Positions 34,096 through 42,308 are shown, counted from the stretch's first letter. The stretch: 64,000 bases of DNA from Micromonospora coerulea (GCF_016598485.1 NZ_JAEMUW010000002.1:248001-312000), one strand, 5' to 3'. Notes: generated from the sequence alone by a model not told the origin. Translations and numbers: made by a program.

Positions 34096-34147
34096 GAATT
34101 CCCTCTTTTCCGCATCCGGGCCGAACCGGACGGCCGTATTTCCCGTG

Positions 34148-34176
34148 TTGACTGGCAGGGTTGTCGATCATAGACA
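34148..34176 (+). promoter_or_regulatory. consensus promoter for the CDP-alcohol phosphotransferase operon
   Basis: TTGACT (34148-34153), 17-bp spacer, TAGACA (34171-34176). This is one of the few SigA-like -35/-10 pairs with ideal spacing in the window. The start codon is only 11 nt past the -10, so the leader is very short. Confidence 0.6.
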
Positions 34177-34186
34177 CGGAGGCAGG

Positions 34187-35032
34187 GTGTCCACGGTTCG
34201 GAAGGGCCCGGTACTCGGGTTCGTCGCCCAGTTCGTCCTGCTGGCCGGGCTCGCCGGCACGGTCGGCCTCGGCCCGGCCGGTTGGCTGGCCGGCCTGGCG
34301 TACGGCGCCGCCCTGTGCGTCCTGTTGCGACGGGGCCTGCGGGCCGCCGGGGCGGACGGGCTGGGCCCGGCGGACCGGGTGACCCTGACCCGGGCGGTCC
34401 TGGTCGGCGGGGTGCTGGCCCTGACCGTGGCCGGCTGGGGACGGCCGGCGCCGGTGGCGGTGCTGGTGCCGCTCACCGCCGTCGCGCTGGCGCTGGACGC
34501 GGTCGACGGCCGGGTGGCCCGGCGTACCGGGACCGCGAGCGACCTCGGCGCGCGGTTCGACATGGAGGTCGACGCCTTCCTGATCCTGGTGCTCAGCGTC
34601 CACCTGGTGCCCGCTGTCGGCGGCTGGGTGCTGGCCATCGGCGCGATGCGGTACGCCTTCGTCGCCGCGAGCTGGCTGCTGCCGTGGATGCGGGGCACGC
34701 TGCCGCCGCGCTACTGGCGCAAGGTCGTCGCGGCCGCGCAGGGCGTGGTGCTGGCCGCCGCGGCCACGACGGCGCTGCCCCCGACGGCGACGGCCGTGCT
34801 GGTGGCGGGCGCCCTGGCCATGCTGGTCGAGTCGTTCGGCCACGACGTCGCCTGGCTGTGGCGGCACCGCCCGGCCCGCCGCGTCGTCGCCGTCCCGGGC
34901 GGACACGTCGCCGTCCCGGCCGGGCATGTCACCGGCCCGCGCGCCATGCGGGTCACCGTCACCCGCGTCAGGTCCGTCGCTTCCGCCGGCGAACCGGCCG
35001 CCGCCCGGTGGACGGCCCACCAGCCGGTCTGA
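34187..35032 (+). CDS. CDP-alcohol phosphatidyltransferase-family enzyme
   Basis: 281 residues. The full catalytic motif D107-G-x2-A111-R112-x8-G121-x3-D125-x3-D129 is present, so it should join a CDP-alcohol to an acceptor alcohol with release of CMP. About six hydrophobic segments surround it; the N-terminus (residues 10-45) holds the first two. The C-terminal 60 residues are Val/His/Arg-rich and extra to the family. Products made by the family range from phosphatidylglycerophosphate to inositol lipids; which applies is not visible. GTG start after GGAGG; followed by a sulfatase-fold gene 50 nt downstream. Confidence 0.87.
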   Translation: MSTVRKGPVLGFVAQFVLLAGLAGTVGLGPAGWLAGLAYGAALCVLLRRGLRAAGADGLGPADRVTLTRAVLVGGVLALTVAGWGRPAPVAVLVPLTAVALALDAVDGRVARRTGTASDLGARFDMEVDAFLILVLSVHLVPAVGGWVLAIGAMRYAFVAASWLLPWMRGTLPPRYWRKVVAAAQGVVLAAAATTALPPTATAVLVAGALAMLVESFGHDVAWLWRHRPARRVVAVPGGHVAVPAGHVTGPRAMRVTVTRVRSVASAGEPAAARWTAHQPV

Positions 35033-35082
35033 GCCGACCGGCCCGCGAACCCGCCCGCCGGCACCGAAGGGAAGGACCGAGG

Positions 35083-36795
35083 ATGTCACTCATCACCCGC
35101 CTGCGTCGATCGGGGACGGCGTCGGCAACCGACGGCGACCCCGCGCCCGACGACGCGCCGGTCGCGGCGTCCCGGGGCCGCCGGGTCGCGGCGGGCGTGC
35201 TCACCGGGCTCGCCGCGGCGCTGGTGCTGGCCGCGCTCGTCGTACCGGACCAGCTCGCCCGGCTGCACCCCGGCGCGTTCCTGCGGATCCCGGTGGAGGC
35301 GCTGGTCGCGGTCGCGCTGCTGCTCGTCCTGCCGGTCCGGGCCCGCCGGCCGGTGGCCGTGGCGTTCGGTCTGGCGCTCGGCCTGCTGACCGTGCTCAAG
35401 CTCCTCGACATGGGCTTCTTCGTGGCCCGGGACCGGCCGTTCGACGTGCTGCTCGACTGGCGGCTCCTCGACGACGGCTTCGGCTTCCTCACCGACTCGG
35501 TCGGGCGGGGCGCGGCGGTCGCCGCCGCGGCCGGGGTGCTGCTGCTCGCCGCCGCGCTGTTCGTCCTGCTGACCCTGGCCGTGCTGCGGCTGACCCGGCT
35601 GGTGGTCCGGCACCACACGGGGGCGGTCCGCGCGGTCGCGGCGCTGGCGGTGCTCTGGCTCGGCTGCGCCGTGTTCGGGGTACGGCTCTCCCCGGGGATG
35701 CCGGTCGCGGACCGGGCGGCGACCACGCTGGTGGCGGCGCACGCCGCCCAGGTCCCGGCCGGGCTGCGGGACCGGAAGGCGTTCGCCGGCGAGGCGGCCA
35801 CCGACGCCTTCCGGGACGTCCCCGGCGACCGGCTGCTGACCGGGCTGCGCGGCAAGGACGTGCTGGTCGCGTTCGTGGAGAGCTACGGCCGGGACGCGGT
35901 CGAGGACCCCGAGTTCGCCCCGCACGTCGACGCGGTGCTCGACGACGGCTACCGCCGGCTGCGGGCGGCCGGGTACGACGCGCGCAGCGGCTTCCTCACC
36001 TCCCCCACGTTCGGCGGCGGGAGCTGGCTGGCCCACGCCACCCTGCTCTCCGGACTCTGGATCGACAACGACCAGCGGCACCGCGACCTGCTGGCCGGGG
36101 ACCGGCTCACCCTCAACGGCGCGTTCCACCGGGCCGGCTGGCAGACGGTCGGCGTCATGCCCGCCGCCACCCAACCCTGGCCGGAGGGGAAGTTCTTCGG
36201 GTACGACCGCTACTACGACGCGGAGAAGCTGGCCTACCGGGGCCCGAAGTTCAGCTACGCGCCGATGCCCGACCAGTACACCCTCGCCCAGTTCCAGCAG
36301 CGGGAGCGGGCGCGTCCACACCCGCCGCTGATGGCGGAGGTTCCGCTGGTCTCCAGCCACTCGCCCTGGTCGGCCATTCCGGAGCTGGTCGACTGGGACG
36401 CGGTCGGCGACGGCTCGATCTTCCACACCGCGTCCACCAGCACCGGCGGCAGCCGGGACGTCGTGCAGCGGGACGCCACGCAGGTCCGGACCGACTACCG
36501 GCACTCCATCGAGTACAGCCTGGAGACCCTGGTCTCGTACGTGCTGACCTACGGCGGGGACGATCTGGTGCTGGTCTTTCTCGGCGACCACCAGCCGGCC
36601 ACCGCGGTCACCGGTGAGGGCGCCAGCCGGGACGTCCCGATCACCGTGGTGGCGCACGACCCGGCGGTGTTCGACCGGATCGCCGGCTGGGGCTGGCAGG
36701 ACGGGCTGCGCCCCGGGCCGCGGGCCCCGGTCTGGCGGATGGACACCTTCCGGGACCACTTCCTCAGCGCCTTCGGTCCGGGGCTCGCCCGCTGA
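35083..36795 (+). CDS. membrane-bound sulfatase/LTA-synthase-like phosphotransferase
   Basis: 570 residues. Four or five transmembrane helices fill residues 35-215. The extracytoplasmic catalytic domain of the alkaline phosphatase superfamily follows: FVESYGRD (metal ligand Glu), a nucleophile region in SPTFGGGSWLAHATLLSGL, VSSHSPW and the metal-binding GDHQPA near the end. This layout resembles lipoteichoic acid synthase and other phosphoethanolamine or phosphoglycerol transferases rather than soluble sulfatases. Coupled with the CDP-alcohol enzyme, it may transfer a lipid head group at the cell surface. Ribosome site GAAGGGAAGG upstream. Confidence 0.82.
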   Translation: MSLITRLRRSGTASATDGDPAPDDAPVAASRGRRVAAGVLTGLAAALVLAALVVPDQLARLHPGAFLRIPVEALVAVALLLVLPVRARRPVAVAFGLALGLLTVLKLLDMGFFVARDRPFDVLLDWRLLDDGFGFLTDSVGRGAAVAAAAGVLLLAAALFVLLTLAVLRLTRLVVRHHTGAVRAVAALAVLWLGCAVFGVRLSPGMPVADRAATTLVAAHAAQVPAGLRDRKAFAGEAATDAFRDVPGDRLLTGLRGKDVLVAFVESYGRDAVEDPEFAPHVDAVLDDGYRRLRAAGYDARSGFLTSPTFGGGSWLAHATLLSGLWIDNDQRHRDLLAGDRLTLNGAFHRAGWQTVGVMPAATQPWPEGKFFGYDRYYDAEKLAYRGPKFSYAPMPDQYTLAQFQQRERARPHPPLMAEVPLVSSHSPWSAIPELVDWDAVGDGSIFHTASTSTGGSRDVVQRDATQVRTDYRHSIEYSLETLVSYVLTYGGDDLVLVFLGDHQPATAVTGEGASRDVPITVVAHDPAVFDRIAGWGWQDGLRPGPRAPVWRMDTFRDHFLSAFGPGLAR

Positions 36796-36798
36796 CCG

Positions 36799-37089
36799 TC
36801 AGGCCGCCTCGCGGCGCCGGTTCCGGGACCGGGGCGCCGGCGTCTCGCGGGACCCCGACCGTCGGCCCGCCGGCGCGCCGCCGCGGGCCAGGCGCATCGC
36901 CCGGCGCGCGTTGACCAGCGGCTCGCACGGGGCGCTCTGCCGGGCGCAGAGCAGGCTGGGACACCGGCCCTCGGCGTCCGGCTGGTGCGCGGCGGCGACG
37001 TCGTACGCCACTCGCCACAGCAGCGGGTCCGTCACGTCGTCCGGCAGGACGGCGTCGTGGCTGGACCGGGTGTGTGTCGTGTCGGGCAC
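36799..37089 (-). CDS. small conserved actinobacterial protein
   Basis: 96 residues, convergent with the sulfatase-fold gene. The core DPLLWRVAYDVAAAHQPD and CPSLLCARQSAPCEP contains three cysteines (C-x4-C-x6-C) that could bind zinc. The last 25 residues are Arg/Pro-rich. The family is common in actinomycetes as short hypothetical proteins of no known function. GTG start with GAGAGGGG upstream and a palindrome (37123-37134) in its promoter region. Confidence 0.7.
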   Translation of the reverse strand: MPDTTHTRSSHDAVLPDDVTDPLLWRVAYDVAAAHQPDAEGRCPSLLCARQSAPCEPLVNARRAMRLARGGAPAGRRSGSRETPAPRSRNRRREAA

Positions 37090-37122
37090 GCCGAACCCCT
37101 CTCGTCGTCGCTGTCTGTCTCA

Positions 37123-37134
37123 CTGACCGGTCAG
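37123..37134. promoter_or_regulatory. palindrome CTGACC-GGTCAG before the small Cys protein gene
   Basis: Perfect 12-bp dyad 34 nt upstream of the GTG at 37089. Size and sequence resemble TetR-type operators. No regulator gene is adjacent. Confidence 0.35.
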
Positions 37135-37205
37135 GACCAGGTCAAACCTCCCTCGGGCGGGCGATGACGGCCACGAGGCGACGGTCACGTCGAGCCGCGT
37201 CCGCT

Positions 37206-38267
37206 TCAGGCCGGGTAGGCGTGGGTCTCGGCGGCCTTGACCGCCGCCCAGACCCGCTGCCCAGGGGTGAGCCGCAGGTGGGCCGCCGCGCCGGGAGTGA
37301 CGTCCGCGGCGACGGTGATCGGGCCGTCGAGCTGGACCCGCAGATTGTCGCCGTGCCGCTGCACGCCGACCACGGTGGCCGGCCAGACGTTGCGCGGGCT
37401 GCCGTCGGGCCGGCTCGGGTGCAGGGCGACGGCGGCGGGTGCGAACGCCACGAAGGCGTCCCCGACGACCCGGTCCGCCGCGGTGAGGGTCAGCTCGCCG
37501 ACCCGGACGGTGTGCCCGTCGGCGCGTCCACGGTGCAGGTTCAGCCCGACCAGCCGGGCCACGTAGTCGGTGCGGGGCCGGGCGGTGACGGCGGCCCCGT
37601 CGCCCTCCTGGACCACCCGCCCGTGCTCGACGATGATCAGCCGGTCGGCGAGCACCAGGGCGTCGAGCGGGTCGTGGGTGACCAGCAGCGTCGCACCGGC
37701 GTGCTCGCCGAGGTGCCGCTGGAGTTCCGCGCGGGTGTCCAGCCGGGTGCCCGCGTCGAGAGCGGCCAGCGGCTCGTCGAGCAGCAGCAGGGTCGGGTCG
37801 ACGGCGAGGGCCCGGGCCAGGGCGACCCGCTGGGCCTGCCCGCCGGAGAGCTGCCGGGGCCGGCGGCGGGCCAGCTCGGCCAGGCCGACCCGGTCCAGCC
37901 AGCGTTGCGCCCGGTCCCGGGCGGTACGCCGGTCGGCGCCGTGGCGGCGCGGTCCGAACGCGACGTTGTCCAGCGCGCTCAGGTGCGGGAAGAGCAGGTA
38001 GTCCTGGAACACCACGCCCACCGGACGCCGCTCGGGCGGGGTCCAGCGCCGCCGGTCGGGGCGGTCCAGCTCAACGCCGTCGAGGGTCAGGTGCCCGGCG
38101 GTGAGCGGGTGCAGCCCGGCGAGCACGCGCAGGGCGGTGCTCTTGCCGGCGCCGTTCGGGCCGAGCAGCGCGACGACCTCGCCGGCGCCGATGCGCAGCC
38201 GGACGTCGAGGTGGAAGGCGCCCCGGTCGGCGACCAGGTGCGCGTCCAGCAGGGGTGCGGCGGTCAC
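37206..38267 (-). CDS. modC: molybdate ABC transporter ATP-binding protein with TOBE domain
   Basis: 353 residues. ATPase domain with Walker A GPNGAGKSTALR, Q-loop VFQDYLLFPHLS, signature LSGGQAQR and Walker B LLLLDEPLAALD, then a C-terminal TOBE/Mop domain (VVGVQRHGDNLRVQL) that senses molybdate in ModC proteins. Energises ModAB. The GTG start overlaps the modB stop (GTGA). Gene order regulator-modA-modB-modC is intact and fully overlapping. Confidence 0.92.
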   Translation of the reverse strand: MTAAPLLDAHLVADRGAFHLDVRLRIGAGEVVALLGPNGAGKSTALRVLAGLHPLTAGHLTLDGVELDRPDRRRWTPPERRPVGVVFQDYLLFPHLSALDNVAFGPRRHGADRRTARDRAQRWLDRVGLAELARRRPRQLSGGQAQRVALARALAVDPTLLLLDEPLAALDAGTRLDTRAELQRHLGEHAGATLLVTHDPLDALVLADRLIIVEHGRVVQEGDGAAVTARPRTDYVARLVGLNLHRGRADGHTVRVGELTLTAADRVVGDAFVAFAPAAVALHPSRPDGSPRNVWPATVVGVQRHGDNLRVQLDGPITVAADVTPGAAAHLRLTPGQRVWAAVKAAETHAYPA

Positions 38268-39085
38268 GGGGCGCTGACCCAGCGGTCGCGCAGCCCGGCG
38301 AGGATGGCCACGGAGACGGTGAGCAGGATGAGGCTCAGTACGATCGCGGCCGGCGGGTCGGTCTCCAGGGCCAGGTAGACGGCGAGCGGCATGGTCTGCG
38401 TCCGGCCGGGATAGTTGCCGGCGAAGGTGATGGTGGCGCCGAACTCGCCGAGCGCCCGGGCCCAGCAGAGCACGGCGCCGGCGGCGATGCCGGGGGCGAC
38501 CAGCGGCAGGGTGACGTGGGTGAAGGTGGTCCACCGGCCGGCGCCGAGGGTGGCGGCGGCCTCCTCGTAGCGGGGGTCCGCGCCGCGCAGCGCGCCCTCC
38601 ACGGCGATGACCAGGAACGGCATGGCGACGAACGCCTCGGCGAGCACCACCCCGGCGGTGGTGAACGGCAGGGTCACCCCGAAGGTGGCGTCCAGCCAGG
38701 ACCCGAGCAGCCCGCGGCGGCCGAAGACCAGCAGCAGCGCCACCCCGCCGACCACCGGGGGCAGCACCAGCGGCACGGTCACCAGCGCGCGGACCAGGCG
38801 CCGGCCGGGGAACTCGACCCGGGACAGCAGCCACGCCAGCGGTACGCCAAGGCCGACGCAGAGCAGCGTGGCGAGGGTGGCGGTCTGCAGGGACAGCCGC
38901 AACGCGGTGAGCACGCCGGGCTCGGTCAGCCGCTGCGGCAGGGTGCTCCAGGGCGCCCGGGCGAGCAGTCCGGCCAGCGGGAGGACGAGGAAGAGCAGCC
39001 CCAGCCCGGCCGGTACGAGCAGCGCGAGGGGCACCCGGCGGCGGGGCCGGGCCGGCCGGGGCGCGGCGACGTCACGGGCCGGCAC
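38264..39085 (-). CDS. modB: molybdate ABC transporter permease
   Basis: 273 residues with five to six transmembrane helices starting at LALLVPAGLGLLFLVLPLAG. The ATPase docking loop is EEAAATLGAGRWTTFTHVTLP and the family-specific ALGEFGATITFAGN follows it, as in ModB. Moves molybdate delivered by ModA. The GTG start shares its G with the modA TAG stop (TAGTG), so translation is coupled. Confidence 0.93.
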   Translation of the reverse strand: MPARDVAAPRPARPRRRVPLALLVPAGLGLLFLVLPLAGLLARAPWSTLPQRLTEPGVLTALRLSLQTATLATLLCVGLGVPLAWLLSRVEFPGRRLVRALVTVPLVLPPVVGGVALLLVFGRRGLLGSWLDATFGVTLPFTTAGVVLAEAFVAMPFLVIAVEGALRGADPRYEEAAATLGAGRWTTFTHVTLPLVAPGIAAGAVLCWARALGEFGATITFAGNYPGRTQTMPLAVYLALETDPPAAIVLSLILLTVSVAILAGLRDRWVSAP

Positions 39086-39864
39086 TACGCCTGCGGGGGC
39101 TGGAACCCGGCGGCGGCGAGCACCGCCCGGCCGGCGTCGGAGCGGACGTAGTCGACGAAGGCGCGGGCGTCGGCCGGGTCGCCCGCCCGCTTCAGCACCA
39201 CGATCGGGTAGTCGTTGACCGCGCCGGCGGACTCCGGGAACTCGACGGCGTCCACGTCGGACGCCGCGGCGCGGGCGTCGGTGCGGTAGACCAGCGCGGC
39301 ATCGACCTCGCCGAGCCGCACCTTGGCCAGCGCGCCCCTGACGTCCTGTTCCAGGGTGGCCGGGGTGAGCCGGATGCCGGCCGCGTCGAGGGCCTTGACC
39401 GTCGCCGCCCCGCAGGGCACCTGTTCGGCGCAGAGCGCGACCTTCACCGCGGGCCGGGTCAGGTCCGCCAGGCCGGAGACCCGGCCGGGGTTGCCCTCGG
39501 GCACCGCGATGACGAGCTGGTTGCGGGCCAGGGTGACCGGCGTGTCGCTCGCCTCACCGGCGTCGGTCACCGTCCTCATGGTGGCCGGCGAGGCGGCGGC
39601 GAAAACGTCGGCCGGGGCGCCCTGGGTGATCTGGGTGGCCAGCGCGGAACTGCCGGCGAAGTTGAAGGCCACCGTGGTGCCGGGGTGGGCGGCCTCGAAG
39701 TCCCGGCCGAGCCGGGTGAACGTCTCGGTCAGCGAGGCGGCGGCGAAGACGGTGACCCGTCCGCCGCCGGCCTGCCCGGAGGGCTCCCCGCCACCGCAGC
39801 CGGCCAGGCCGAGGGTCAGTGCGGCCAGGCCGGCGAGCGCGGCGCGGATCCCGCGTACGGTCAC
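39085..39864 (-). CDS. modA: molybdate-binding lipoprotein
   Basis: 259 residues. Signal peptide with lipobox LAGC, lipidated C23. The periplasmic-type oxyanion-binding domain has VTVFAAASLTETFTRLG and FAGSSALATQITQGAPADVFAAA, the loops holding molybdate or tungstate in ModA. GTG 39864 overlaps the stop of the regulator gene upstream (GTGA) and has AGGAAGG before it. Confidence 0.93.
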   Translation of the reverse strand: MTVRGIRAALAGLAALTLGLAGCGGGEPSGQAGGGRVTVFAAASLTETFTRLGRDFEAAHPGTTVAFNFAGSSALATQITQGAPADVFAAASPATMRTVTDAGEASDTPVTLARNQLVIAVPEGNPGRVSGLADLTRPAVKVALCAEQVPCGAATVKALDAAGIRLTPATLEQDVRGALAKVRLGEVDAALVYRTDARAAASDVDAVEFPESAGAVNDYPIVVLKRAGDPADARAFVDYVRSDAGRAVLAAAGFQPPQA

Positions 39865-40262
39865 GGGCCGGTCCTTCCTCTTGGCGCGGTGGCGCGTTCC
39901 ACCACCACGGTCGTCGACTTGATCACCGCGACGGCCACCGAACCGACGGTCAGGTCGAGGTCGTCGACGGCCTCGCGGCTCATCAGCGAGACGATCCGGA
40001 ACGGCCCGGCCTGGATGTCGACCTGCGCCATCACGGTGTCCTTGACGACCGCGGTGACGATGCCGCGCAGCCGGTTGCGGGCGGACGACAGCTCGGGGTG
40101 GCCCGGGGCGCGGACGAACGCGGCCAGGTCGACGCCGTCGACGACCCGATGGCCGTGGTCGTCGCGGGTGGCGGCGAGCCGGCCGGCGTCGATCCAGCGG
40201 CGCACCGTGTCGGGGCTGACCCCGAGCAGTTCGGCGGCCTCGCCGATCCGGAACACCGTCAC
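39861..40262 (-). CDS. MerR-like helix-turn-helix protein with molybdate-binding (Mop/TOBE) domain
   Basis: 133 residues. Residues 1-55 are an excisionase/MerR-like winged helix (FRIGEAAELLGVSPDTVRRW, then DAGRLAATRDDHGHR). Residues about 62-128 are a single Mop/TOBE domain (NRLRGIVTAVVKDTVMAQVDIQAGPFRIVSLMSREAV) that binds molybdate. This one-component sensor most likely controls the modABC genes it is joined to. Its GTG is leaderless (TAGGGT six nt upstream), so it heads the operon. Confidence 0.88.
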   Translation of the reverse strand: MTVFRIGEAAELLGVSPDTVRRWIDAGRLAATRDDHGHRVVDGVDLAAFVRAPGHPELSSARNRLRGIVTAVVKDTVMAQVDIQAGPFRIVSLMSREAVDDLDLTVGSVAVAVIKSTTVVVERATAPRGRTGP

Positions 40263-40268
40263 CCGGCC

Positions 40269-40274
40269 ACCCTA
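40269..40274 (-). promoter_or_regulatory. leaderless -10 element TAGGGT of the molybdate operon
   Basis: Six nt upstream of the GTG at 40262 on the minus strand. It is identical in sequence and spacing to the promoter of the DUF2199 gene. Confidence 0.5.
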
Positions 40275-40524
40275 ACGGTCCGCACCTGCGAGGCGAAAGC
40301 CGCCGAGGCCCTGGCATTCTCCGACCACCGCAGCCCTAAAGTGCCAGCGCCTGCGGTCACCGTCCCGCCCACCGGGTGCGGCCGGTGGTCCACGACGTCC
40401 GGGTCGGCCCCTGGCCAAGGCCGTCCTTCCCGCTTCAGGAGCCCCGGGACCGGAGCAACGTGGAGTTCGCGGACCGACCCGACCGGCCGGGCCGGGGATC
40501 CGCCGGGGCGGAGCCGAGCTTGGC

Positions 40525-40599
40525 TTAACCGGTCGGTACAGAATTAGGGAATGGATGGCGCCCCTGCCAGGTTGAGTTGTGTACCAAGCGGTACAGAAT
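40525..40599 (+). promoter_or_regulatory. two copies of an operator/promoter block before the LLM oxidoreductase
   Basis: The block ACC-N4-GGTACAGAAT occurs at 40528-40544 and again at 40583-40599. The second copy is a full dyad, TGTACC-aagc-GGTACA (40580-40595); in the first the left half is degraded (TTAACC). Symmetry and size suit a TetR-type repressor. The copies are 55 bp apart and each is followed by ATGGATGGC, so the promoter together with the gene start has been duplicated. Confidence 0.55.
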
Positions 40600-40615
40600 A
40601 TGGGAGGCGCTTGAC

Positions 40616-41524
40616 ATGGATGGCACCCGGACCGCCCTCGGAGCGGTGGGCATCTGGAGCATGGAGCTGCGCGGGGCGTCCCGCCCGGAGGTCCGGGAGG
40701 CCGCCGCGGAGCTGGACGAGCGGGGATACCGCGCGCTGTGGATCCCCGGCCTGGACGGCCGCGGGGCGCTGGACGACCTGGGTCAGCTGCTCGACGCCGC
40801 CCCGCACGCCGGCGTCGTCCTCGGCGTGCTGTCGATGTGGGGCCAGCAGCCCGAGGCCCTCGGCGACCGGCTGGCCGCGCTGGACGCCGCGTACGGGCCA
40901 CGAACCCTGCTGGGCTTCGGGGTCAGCAATCCCGACTCCGCCGCCCACGCCGGCCAGGACTACGGCAACCCCATCGCCTCGATGGCCCACTTCCTCGACC
41001 AGCTCGACACGGCGGCGCACCCCGTACCGGCCGACCGGCGCCTGCTCGGCGCGCTCGGCCCGAAGATGGTCGACCTCGCCGCCGCCCGCACCGCCGGATG
41101 GCACCCGTTCCTGGTGAGCCCGGAGTACGTGGCGGGACAGCGCGCGCGGGTGGGCGACGGCCCGCTCATCGCCCCGCACCTCGCCGTCGTGCTCGATGCG
41201 GACCCGTCGCGGGCGCGGGCGGCGGCCCGGGCCGGGGTCGGCATGTTCATCGGCTTCCCCGCCTACCGGGCCAACCTGGCCCGCCTCGGCTACACCGAGG
41301 AGGACCTGATCCCCGGCGGCAGTGACCGGCTCATCGACGCCCTGGTCGCCTGGGGCGACCTCGACGACGTCGCCCGGCGGATCCGGGCGCACCTCGACGC
41401 CGGCGCCGACCACGTGGCCCTGCACGTCCTGCGCCCGAACGGCGGCGGCGCGCTGCCGCTGCCGCAGTGGCGGGAGCTCGCCGCGCTGCTGCCGACCTTC
41501 GCCCCCGGTGCGGGCGGCCGCTGA
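40616..41524 (+). CDS. LLM-class F420-dependent oxidoreductase
   Basis: 302 residues, bacterial luciferase-like TIM barrel of the F420 subgroup (LGAVGIWSMELRGA, then LGVLSMWGQQPEALGDRLAALDAAYG, then LLGFGVSN). These enzymes transfer hydride to or from F420, or use FMN. The C-terminal part ADHVALHVLRPNGGGALPL is typical of actinobacterial members annotated TIGR03620-like. ATG with TGGGAGG upstream. The promoter-start duplication leaves a second ATGGATGGC at 40551 in a different frame. It is next to a fossil gene start and the polyketide tailoring operon but transcribed toward it. Confidence 0.85.
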   Translation: MDGTRTALGAVGIWSMELRGASRPEVREAAAELDERGYRALWIPGLDGRGALDDLGQLLDAAPHAGVVLGVLSMWGQQPEALGDRLAALDAAYGPRTLLGFGVSNPDSAAHAGQDYGNPIASMAHFLDQLDTAAHPVPADRRLLGALGPKMVDLAAARTAGWHPFLVSPEYVAGQRARVGDGPLIAPHLAVVLDADPSRARAAARAGVGMFIGFPAYRANLARLGYTEEDLIPGGSDRLIDALVAWGDLDDVARRIRAHLDAGADHVALHVLRPNGGGALPLPQWRELAALLPTFAPGAGGR

Positions 41525-41576
41525 TCGCCCTCGATCAGCTCGCTCCATCCCGCAACCGGCGAAGGACAACACCGCC

Positions 41577-41633
41577 ATGGGTCAGCTCAACGGAAAGAGC
41601 GCTGCGCGGATCGCGGGTCAGCCTCGCCCGTGA
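41577..41633 (+). pseudogene. fossil start of a short-chain dehydrogenase gene
   Basis: A ribosome site (GAAGGA) and ATG introduce MGQLNGKSAARIAGQPRP and then a stop. The first eight residues match the usual beginning of actinobacterial SDR enzymes (MGQLDGKVALITG...), after which similarity is lost and the frame ends three bases before the stop of the convergent cyclase gene. It looks like a gene cut off by a deletion between the LLM oxidoreductase and the polyketide operon. Confidence 0.35.
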
Positions 41634-42308
41634 TCAGTCCTCGGCGCGCCAGCGGTAGAACTCCCGGGCCACCGCGTCCTGCGGGCCGTGCCAGGTCTCG
41701 GGGTTGTACGGGCTGATGAACGGGCTGAGCTCCTCCATGATCTTGGCGAAGACCGGCTGGTCGTGGTCCTCCCCCGCGCCCTCGGCGACCGCCGCGTCGG
41801 TGCGCTCCAACAGGTGCACGTAGACGTCGTCAATGGAGTACAGCCACCGCCCGGTGACGCCCAGCTGGACCGGCAGCGGCCCGGCGTCGGACTCGCCGAA
41901 GACGCGCGCGATGTCGGGCTCCGCGCCGGGCTTGATGCGTCCGACGATCACCGTGAGATTCCTGCCGGCCGACTCCGGCGCCACGTCGGTGTCCGGCACC
42001 CAGCGGTAGAACTCCTTGGCGACCGAGTCGGACGGGTTCTGCCAGTTCCTCGGGTACGGCGTCACGTACGGGCCGATGGCTTCGGCGATCTTCTGGAACG
42101 CAGGCAGTCCCCGCGTCTGGCCGGTCACCTTCGGGTCCGCCTTGCGCTCGATCACGTGGATGTAGAGGTCGTCGAGCGTGAGCAGCCTCCGGCCGATCAC
42201 GCCGAGGTCCTGGGGTCGGGTCGTCTTGTCGTAGTGGCCGAAGACATCGCCGACGATCCCGTCACTGCCCGGAACCATGTGACAGACGATCACGTTTCGG
42301 AAGACCAT
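41634..42308 (-). CDS. tandem-domain TcmI-family polyketide cyclase
   Basis: 224 residues made of two copies of the TcmI fold (ferredoxin-like, about 105 residues each). Copy 1 has VFGHYDKTTRPQDLGVIGRR, LDDLYIHVIER and PYPRNWQNPSDSVAKEFYRW. Copy 2 has VFGESDAGPLPVQLGVTGRW, IDDVYVHLLER and PYNPETWHGPQDAVAREFYRW. TcmI-type enzymes direct ring closure of aromatic polyketides. The doubled form could be a fused dimer. ATG with GAGGAG upstream; overlaps the P450 gene by 19 nt. Last gene of the tailoring operon. Confidence 0.85.
   Translation of the reverse strand: MVFRNVIVCHMVPGSDGIVGDVFGHYDKTTRPQDLGVIGRRLLTLDDLYIHVIERKADPKVTGQTRGLPAFQKIAEAIGPYVTPYPRNWQNPSDSVAKEFYRWVPDTDVAPESAGRNLTVIVGRIKPGAEPDIARVFGESDAGPLPVQLGVTGRWLYSIDDVYVHLLERTDAAVAEGAGEDHDQPVFAKIMEELSPFISPYNPETWHGPQDAVAREFYRWRAED

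Larger units (their letters stand above)
40263..40615. other. 353-bp divergent intergenic region
   Basis: Holds the molybdate operon promoter at its left end and the duplicated operator/promoter of the LLM oxidoreductase at its right end (40525-40599). The middle (about 40290-40520) is GC-rich with no convincing gene, RNA or repeat. Confidence 0.6.

Noticed and set aside
34096-34186. Same promoter serving both divergent operons
   Set aside because: The consensus pair at 34148-34176 points only rightward; no equally good minus-strand pair was found for the dehydrogenase operon.
40551-41117. Plus-strand frame beginning at the first ATGGATGGC copy
   Set aside because: It runs through the LLM oxidoreductase gene in a wrong frame and lacks any domain; the true gene starts at 40616 with TGGGAGG.
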